The notes under the pieces are model-generated. The model did no database searches. It worked only from the letters and a program-made list of their open reading frames with translations, and was not told where the DNA came from. Shown one piece after another: positions 27,098 to 31,819 of a DNA stretch of 31,819 nt. The stretch comes from a virus. Numbering within the stretch: position 1 is the first letter of the stretch; each line of letters opens with the position of its first letter. The translations under genes and the position numbers were made by a program. The stretch is taken from the IMG/VR virus record IMGVR_UViG_3300017986_000079, positions 1 through 31,819 of that record; one strand, 5' to 3'.

Positions 27098-27712
27098 ATG
27101 GCAGACAAATTTAAAGATTTTAATGGAACACTGATACAAGGTCATATTAAGATAACTGACCCAGAATCAGGAAAAGTTATTGTAGATAAGCGTAATGCTA
27201 TCCACTACGAAAACATGAGTATTTCGTTAGCTGAATCATTAGCTAATAATGGTAGCGGCTGGATATACGAAATGAGCTTTGGTAATGGAGGAACATCAGT
27301 GGATCCTACAGGTATTATTACGTACCTTACTCCTAACAGTACTGGAACAAATGCAAGTTTGTATAATCAAACTTATACAAAAGTTGTAGATGACAGAAGT
27401 GTTAACAATATTGATCCAATTAGAAATAAAATTGAAACAAGACACATTAGCGGTACTAACTACACAGATATTGTTGTTACTTGTTTATTAGACTACGGAG
27501 AGCCAGCAGGTCAAGATGCATTTGATAATGCAACTGACGAAGCAAGTTCATTTATTTTTGATGAACTGGGATTAAGGGCTTATTCAACACAAGGTACAGG
27601 ACGTCTGCTTACACATGTTATTTTCCATCCTGTGCAAAAATCATTGAATAGATTAATCCAAGTAGATTATACCGTAAGAATTCAATCATTATCAGGTTTT
27701 AACGAGGTTTAA
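27098..27712 (+). CDS. baseplate-associated structural protein at the gp8 position
   Basis: A 204-residue protein, conserved in appearance: N-A-I-H-Y-E-N-M-S (33-41), E-M-S-F-G-N-G-G-T-S-V-D (about 58-69), T-Y-L-T-P-N, L-Y-N-Q-T-Y, K-I-E-T-R-H-I-S-G (about 111-120), F-I-F-D-E-L-G-L-R-A-Y and V-I-F-H-P-V-Q-K-S-L-N-R-L-I-Q-V-D-Y (about 173-190). I recognise it as a recurring small structural protein of marine T4-like phages located between wedge and fibre genes. Its order (gp6, giant, this gene, fibres) matches T4 gp8, the wedge protein, but T4 gp8 has 334 residues and I cannot confirm homology. A late promoter element precedes it and AGGA stands 7 bp before the ATG. Confidence 0.6.
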   Translation: MADKFKDFNGTLIQGHIKITDPESGKVIVDKRNAIHYENMSISLAESLANNGSGWIYEMSFGNGGTSVDPTGIITYLTPNSTGTNASLYNQTYTKVVDDRSVNNIDPIRNKIETRHISGTNYTDIVVTCLLDYGEPAGQDAFDNATDEASSFIFDELGLRAYSTQGTGRLLTHVIFHPVQKSLNRLIQVDYTVRIQSLSGFNEV

Positions 27713-27715
27713 TAA

Positions 27716-29746
27716 ATGCCATATACTATTCCATATACAGATGAAGCAAACAATGGTACTATTACTGTAATTGATAATACTATTGATCAAAGTACTTCAA
27801 TTAAATTTCCTGGTAAAAACGTAACATCATATGGTAGTGCTATTGCTGAAAACTTCCTGCATATGCTTGAAAACTTTGCAAGTGCAACAGAACCTCCAAG
27901 AGCAACAGAAGGTCAGTTATGGTATAATACTACTCCGGGAGCAGAACAACTTAAAGTATATGACGGAACAGTTTGGGTTCCAGCAGGCGGTTTAAATAGA
28001 GCTCCGACAGCACCAGATGTTGCATTTTCTCAAACTGGTGATCTTTGGGTTGACACAGATAATCAGCAACTTTATTTAAACTCAGGTTCTGGTTGGGTAC
28101 TTGTTGGTCCTACATTTAGTGATGGTTTAGCAACAGGTGCAACACCTCTAACATTAACAGGTGTTGATAATCAGGATTATACAGTTTTACAGGTAGAAGT
28201 TGAAGCACAACCTGTAGCAATTATTTCTGCAGATACCTTTACACCTAAAGTAGTTATACCAGGATTTACAGTTATTAATCCAGGTATAAATTTATCCACA
28301 AGAGATTTTACAGGAGAAGGCGGATCTCCTAAATTTTATGGCACAGCAGAAAAAGCAGAAAACTTAATTGTTAATAATACTCCTGTTGACGCTGGTAACT
28401 TTTTACGTGGTGATGTAAGTAGTACTACGCTATTTCCTGTAACAGTACAAAATAATACAGGTTTAATTATTGGTACAGATGCGGCACTAAACGTAGGTGT
28501 TGACGGCCAAGCTGGTGTTATTAGACACCAAATTGAAGGCTCTAATATTGATTTACAAGTTAAAAATTCTGGTTCAACTCGTACAGTTTTGCGTGTTGAT
28601 TCTAATTTGCGTGTAGGTATTAACAATCTTGCTCCAGACGAAGCACTTGATGTTATTGGAAATATTCAAACAGATTCAGACTTATTTGTAAATGGCACTA
28701 CACAGAGTTCTACAATTAATACAGGAAGTGTTATTGTTAAAGGCGGCGTAGGTATTGCAAGAAATTTAAATGTTGGCGGCAATACACAAGTATTAGGAAT
28801 TACTACATTAGGACCAACAATTCCAGATGGCAATAACACAAGAGATTTAGGAGCACCTGCTTCTAAATGGCGTAACATTTATTCAACTACATTTATTGGT
28901 AACTTAACTGGTAATGTTAACGGTACTGTATCAGGTATTGCAGGTTCAGCAAATAAATTAACATCTGCAAGTTCGTTTAGAATTGCAGGTGACGTTGCAA
29001 CAACAGAAGATGTAGTATTTGACGGACAAACCGGCGGATCGTTAAAAACATTCCAAACAATTATTTCAAATGAGATTGTTTCTGGTAAGGATGAAACGTT
29101 TGAATCTCAAATTGACGACGAATTACTTATTAACAGAACTACAGGTAATACTGGATTATATAAAATTTCAAGACGTAACTTATTAGATTCAGTGCCAACT
29201 AATCCGCCAGGGGTTGTATTGCCATATGCAGGTTCAGCAGTTCCACAGGGTTGGTTACTATGTGACGGAAGTGAAGTAAGAATTTCAGAATACGGATTAC
29301 TATTTGAAGCTATTGGATATTCTTTTGGAGCTCGTGCTACAATTACAGCAGGATTTTTTAAAGTCCCAGACTTAAGAGGTAGATTGCCTCTTGGTGCAGA
29401 TAACATGGGTGGCCAAAGTGCAGATACTGTTACCGCAGATTATGCAGACGGTGTTGGACAGATTGGCGGATCAGAAACAGAAAATATTGCAGTTGAAAAT
29501 TTACCAGAACACAAGCATGATATGAGAGGCGACAGCGGCGATCAGTACTATGGCATTAGAGATATTAGCGGCACACCAAATGATAACGAAGCTATCGTTT
29601 ATGACGCACCTAATGCAAGCGGCAACGGCCAGGCTCTACCAAACAGTGGTGGTATTTTAACTGATGCAGAAGAATTAGGTATTCCGTTGAATATTATGAA
29701 TCCAACATTAACGATGAATTATATTATTTGGACAGGCAGGGTATAA
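27716..29746 (+). CDS. tail-fibre protein with collar domain (gp12-like C-terminus)
   Basis: A 676-residue fibre protein. The N-terminal domain (about 1-150), with I-D-Q-S-T-S-I-K-F-P-G-K-N, N-F-L-H-M-L-E-N-F-A, G-Q-L-W-Y-N and G-D-L-W-V-D, is shared with the two following genes and probably attaches the fibre to the virion. The shaft (about 150-490) includes L-T-G-N-V-N-G-T-V-S-G-I-A-G-S-A, a repeat style known from tail fibres. The tail-collar domain begins at P498-G-V-V-L-P-Y-A-G and has P-Q-G-W-L-L-C-D-G, F-K-V-P-D-L-R-G-R-L-P-L-G (from residue 548) and N-L-P-E-H-K-H-D (596-603). It ends M-N-Y-I-I-W-T-G-R-V, as in collar-type short tail fibres. GAGG (27704-27707) precedes the ATG. A gp12-like receptor-binding role is inferred. 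Confidence 0.82.
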   Translation: MPYTIPYTDEANNGTITVIDNTIDQSTSIKFPGKNVTSYGSAIAENFLHMLENFASATEPPRATEGQLWYNTTPGAEQLKVYDGTVWVPAGGLNRAPTAPDVAFSQTGDLWVDTDNQQLYLNSGSGWVLVGPTFSDGLATGATPLTLTGVDNQDYTVLQVEVEAQPVAIISADTFTPKVVIPGFTVINPGINLSTRDFTGEGGSPKFYGTAEKAENLIVNNTPVDAGNFLRGDVSSTTLFPVTVQNNTGLIIGTDAALNVGVDGQAGVIRHQIEGSNIDLQVKNSGSTRTVLRVDSNLRVGINNLAPDEALDVIGNIQTDSDLFVNGTTQSSTINTGSVIVKGGVGIARNLNVGGNTQVLGITTLGPTIPDGNNTRDLGAPASKWRNIYSTTFIGNLTGNVNGTVSGIAGSANKLTSASSFRIAGDVATTEDVVFDGQTGGSLKTFQTIISNEIVSGKDETFESQIDDELLINRTTGNTGLYKISRRNLLDSVPTNPPGVVLPYAGSAVPQGWLLCDGSEVRISEYGLLFEAIGYSFGARATITAGFFKVPDLRGRLPLGADNMGGQSADTVTADYADGVGQIGGSETENIAVENLPEHKHDMRGDSGDQYYGIRDISGTPNDNEAIVYDAPNASGNGQALPNSGGILTDAEELGIPLNIMNPTLTMNYIIWTGRV

Positions 29747-29749
29747 TCA

Positions 29750-31606
29750 ATGAGCTATAAATTAAATAAAACTGATGGCGAACTTTTAGTAGAATTAGCA
29801 GATGGTATCATTGATAATTCCACTACTGACATAACGTTAGTTGGTAAAAATTATAAAGGTTTTGGCGAGTTTATAAACGAAAACTTTATTAAAATGGTAG
29901 AAAATTTTGCCGGAACTAATACTCCAGGCAAACCATTAGTAGGTCAATTATGGTATGATACTGGCCAAGCACGATTGAAATTATATGATGGAAGTACTTT
30001 TAGAACTGCTGGCGGACCAATAGTATCAAATACTCAACCAGATATGGTTGCAGGTGATATTTGGATTGACAACGAAAACAATAAAATGTATTTCTTTGAC
30101 GGTACAGATTTAGTACTTGTAGGTCCTGAATATGATGCGGCACAAGGACAAACTGGATTTGAAGTAGCATCAGTTATTGATATTTCAGCACGTGAACGTG
30201 TTGTTCTTAAAATATGGATTGGTGGTACATTATTTGGTGTAATTACAAAAGAAGAATTTTTACTTGCAGGTGAAAACAAAATACCTGGATTTCCTGATGA
30301 TGAAGATGATATTGTTATACCAAAAAGACAAAAGTACAGTCAAGGATTTAATTTAGTAGATTCAAATTTTTGGTATAGAGGAACAGCTTCAGAAGCAAGA
30401 TCTCTTGTTGATACAGACGGAACTGCATACTCATCAGCTGACTTTTTACCTACAGGCGAAAATGGTGAGACAACTGGTTCTATAAAAATTAAAAATAGTG
30501 CAGGTTTAAGTATTGGTATTGCTGATACTGAATATATGACACTTAAAATTGTAGGTACAACTACTACACTTGAAACACAACAAAGTGGAACTGATGTTGC
30601 TATTAGAACAAGAAGCGGAAACCAGTTTACTGATGCTTTAAAAATTGATGCAATTAATAGTCGTATGGGCATTTTTAAAAGTGAGCCAGAATATACACTT
30701 GATGTTGCAGGAACAATGCACACATCGTCAAGTGTAATAATTGATGGCGACTTAACAGTAAACGGTGATGCCACATATGTTAATGTACAAAACTTACAAG
30801 TTGAAGATATTAATATTGAATTAGGAGTGTCAGACGGTTCAATAGAGAATGATGCAGGAGTAGACGGCGCAGGCATTATTATTAAATCATCAGAAGGAGA
30901 CAAGACGTTTGTTTACGATAATAGTACAACGTCATTTGATTCAAATTTAAATTTTAATCTTGAAGCTGGAAATGAGTTTAGAATTAATGATACACTTATA
31001 GCAAGTTCTACTGAATTAGGATCAGGTATAACATTAGCAAGTGGTCTTTCACAAATTGGCACATTAGTTAATCTTAATGTAGACAACATTAACTTAGATG
31101 GAAATACTATTAGTACATCAGTTACTGGTCTAACATTTGATTTATCTGGTCCAATGAACGTATCAAATACACAAATTAAAGATGTTAATGATCCAACAGA
31201 TCCACAAGATTCTGCAACTAAGGCATATGTTGATAGGGTTGTTGACTCAGAACCTGTAGTAATGGCATTAGATACTACTGGATTAGCATCTCCAAGTGCT
31301 GGAAATCCTTATACAGATGTAATTGGTATTTTAGAGACACTTTTCCCAGCATCAGAGAAAGAAGAAAATACTGTTGCAAGAATTCATTGTACATCATATA
31401 CAGGTGTTGAAGTTACAGGTATTGATGTACAATCTGCTATGAGTAAAAGCTATTTGTCAGTGCTGACAGACGATTCAACAGCACAGTCGGTAGTACAAGA
31501 CGTTAACTTTAGTCCAGTTGATGCACTTGCAAATTTAACACCATCCAGACAAACTATGACATTTAGGGTAACAGGTGGTGTTTGGTCTTGGATCGGAACA
31601 GCGTAA
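29750..31606 (+). CDS. tail-fibre protein, second paralogue
   Basis: A 618-residue fibre protein. Residues 1-140 match the previous protein's N-terminal domain: D-N-S-T-T-D-I-T-L-V-G-K-N-Y-K-G-F-G, N-F-I-K-M-V-E-N-F-A, G-Q-L-W-Y-D, G-D-I-W-I-D and L-V-L-V-G-P-E-Y. The middle has D-G-D-L-T-V-N-G-D-A-T-Y-V-N (about 338-351), a common marine phage fibre element, and D-S-A-T-K-A-Y-V-D-R (near residue 491), a tail-fibre repeat. The C-terminus is distinct: no collar domain is present and it ends V-W-S-W-I-G-T-A. It follows the previous stop by 3 bp. Different tips on the same base imply different receptors or positions, but this is inference. Confidence 0.75.
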   Translation: MSYKLNKTDGELLVELADGIIDNSTTDITLVGKNYKGFGEFINENFIKMVENFAGTNTPGKPLVGQLWYDTGQARLKLYDGSTFRTAGGPIVSNTQPDMVAGDIWIDNENNKMYFFDGTDLVLVGPEYDAAQGQTGFEVASVIDISARERVVLKIWIGGTLFGVITKEEFLLAGENKIPGFPDDEDDIVIPKRQKYSQGFNLVDSNFWYRGTASEARSLVDTDGTAYSSADFLPTGENGETTGSIKIKNSAGLSIGIADTEYMTLKIVGTTTTLETQQSGTDVAIRTRSGNQFTDALKIDAINSRMGIFKSEPEYTLDVAGTMHTSSSVIIDGDLTVNGDATYVNVQNLQVEDINIELGVSDGSIENDAGVDGAGIIIKSSEGDKTFVYDNSTTSFDSNLNFNLEAGNEFRINDTLIASSTELGSGITLASGLSQIGTLVNLNVDNINLDGNTISTSVTGLTFDLSGPMNVSNTQIKDVNDPTDPQDSATKAYVDRVVDSEPVVMALDTTGLASPSAGNPYTDVIGILETLFPASEKEENTVARIHCTSYTGVEVTGIDVQSAMSKSYLSVLTDDSTAQSVVQDVNFSPVDALANLTPSRQTMTFRVTGGVWSWIGTA

Positions 31607-31619
31607 TATTTACAAAAGC

Positions 31620-31627
31620 GATAAATA
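31620..31627 (+). promoter_or_regulatory. late promoter element upstream of the third fibre gene
   Basis: GATAAATA, identical to the element at 27072-27079, lies in the 46-bp gap after the second fibre gene. The expected start is near 31633, with AGGGG at 31639-31643 and the ATG at 31653. Confidence 0.6.
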
Positions 31628-31652
31628 TTAAATATAACAGGGGTTAGAACAG

Positions 31653-31819
31653 ATGGCATATACTATCGACAGATACAATAGAACGGTCTTAACAGTAGTT
31701 GAGGACGGGACATTAGACCAGACTACTGACATTAAATTAGTTGGTAAAAACTATGCTGGTTACGGTGAAATACAAAATGAAAATTTTGTTTTCTTATTAG
31801 AAAATTTTGCAGGATCAAC
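31653..31819 (+). CDS. tail-fibre protein, third paralogue, N-terminal fragment (runs off window)
   Basis: Only 55 codons are visible. They read M-A-Y-T-I-D-R-Y-N, then D-G-T-L-D-Q-T-T-D-I-K-L-V-G-K-N-Y-A-G-Y-G-E and N-F-V-F-L-L-E-N-F-A-G. This is the same N-terminal domain as the two preceding fibre genes, particularly the second (L-V-G-K-N-Y-K-G-F-G-E). The start is set by AGGGG 9 bp upstream. The frame is open to the window edge. Confidence 0.75.
   Translation, partial: MAYTIDRYNRTVLTVVEDGTLDQTTDIKLVGKNYAGYGEIQNENFVFLLENFAGS

Noticed and set aside
30340-30903. 187-codon open frame on the minus strand, antisense to the second fibre gene
   Set aside because: Its product is a Ser/Pro/Ile/Val-rich string typical of the reverse of AT-rich coding sequence, it has no ribosome site or promoter, and the plus-strand frame is clearly a real fibre gene.
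1-31819. tRNA genes, CRISPR arrays, insertion sequences, attachment sites and strong rho-independent terminators
   Set aside because: None was seen. The intergenic gaps are all under 80 bp and contain promoters or ribosome sites rather than GC-rich hairpins followed by T-runs.

Overview
The window is a structural (late) region of a T4-like contractile-tailed phage (myovirus). The DNA is strongly AT-rich, arginine is mostly encoded by AGA, and the protein sequences resemble marine T4-like phages of cyanobacteria and SAR11/Pelagibacter more than coliphage T4. The host is an inference: a marine AT-rich bacterium is most likely, but nothing here identifies it directly. No tRNA, CRISPR array, integrase, insertion sequence or metabolic gene was seen, and no stretch longer than about 80 bp lacks a gene.

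Layout. Bases 1-1715 are on the minus strand and encode gp47 (recombination nuclease subunit; TTG start, C-terminus cut off by the window edge) and a gp55-like late sigma factor. Each is preceded by a good sigma70-type promoter (TTGACT, 17-bp spacer, TATAAT or TAAAAT). A 79-bp divergent intergenic region follows. From 1795 to the right edge everything is on the plus strand and tightly packed: tail-tube cap (gp48-like), gp53-like wedge/LysM protein, a 927-aa hub candidate in the gp27 position, a gp5-like spike without a lysozyme domain, gp25, an enlarged gp6, one uninterrupted 5,196-codon gene (15.6 kb, about half the window), a 204-aa protein at the T4 gp8 position, a collar-domain tail-fibre protein, a second fibre protein, and the start of a third that shares its N-terminal domain.

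How the parts work together. gp48, gp53, hub, gp5, gp25 and gp6 make up the centre and inner wedges of a contractile baseplate. The giant protein sits where T4 has gp7 and the peripheral wedge/fibre proteins. It carries repeated carbohydrate-binding-like modules, beta-propeller blades, Gly-Tyr beta repeats, fibre-like beta modules and a TIG/IPT-like domain, so it may combine wedge and host-surface-binding roles. The fibre paralogues that follow would complete the adsorption apparatus.

Regulation. T4-type late promoter elements (xxAAATA, close to TATAAATA) stand 13-20 bp upstream of the expected leader of four plus-strand genes (gp48, gp6, the gp8-position gene and the last fibre gene). The 79-bp divergent region joins the early promoter of the late sigma factor back-to-back with a late promoter that this sigma factor should use, and includes a perfect 18-bp palindrome over the early -10 box.
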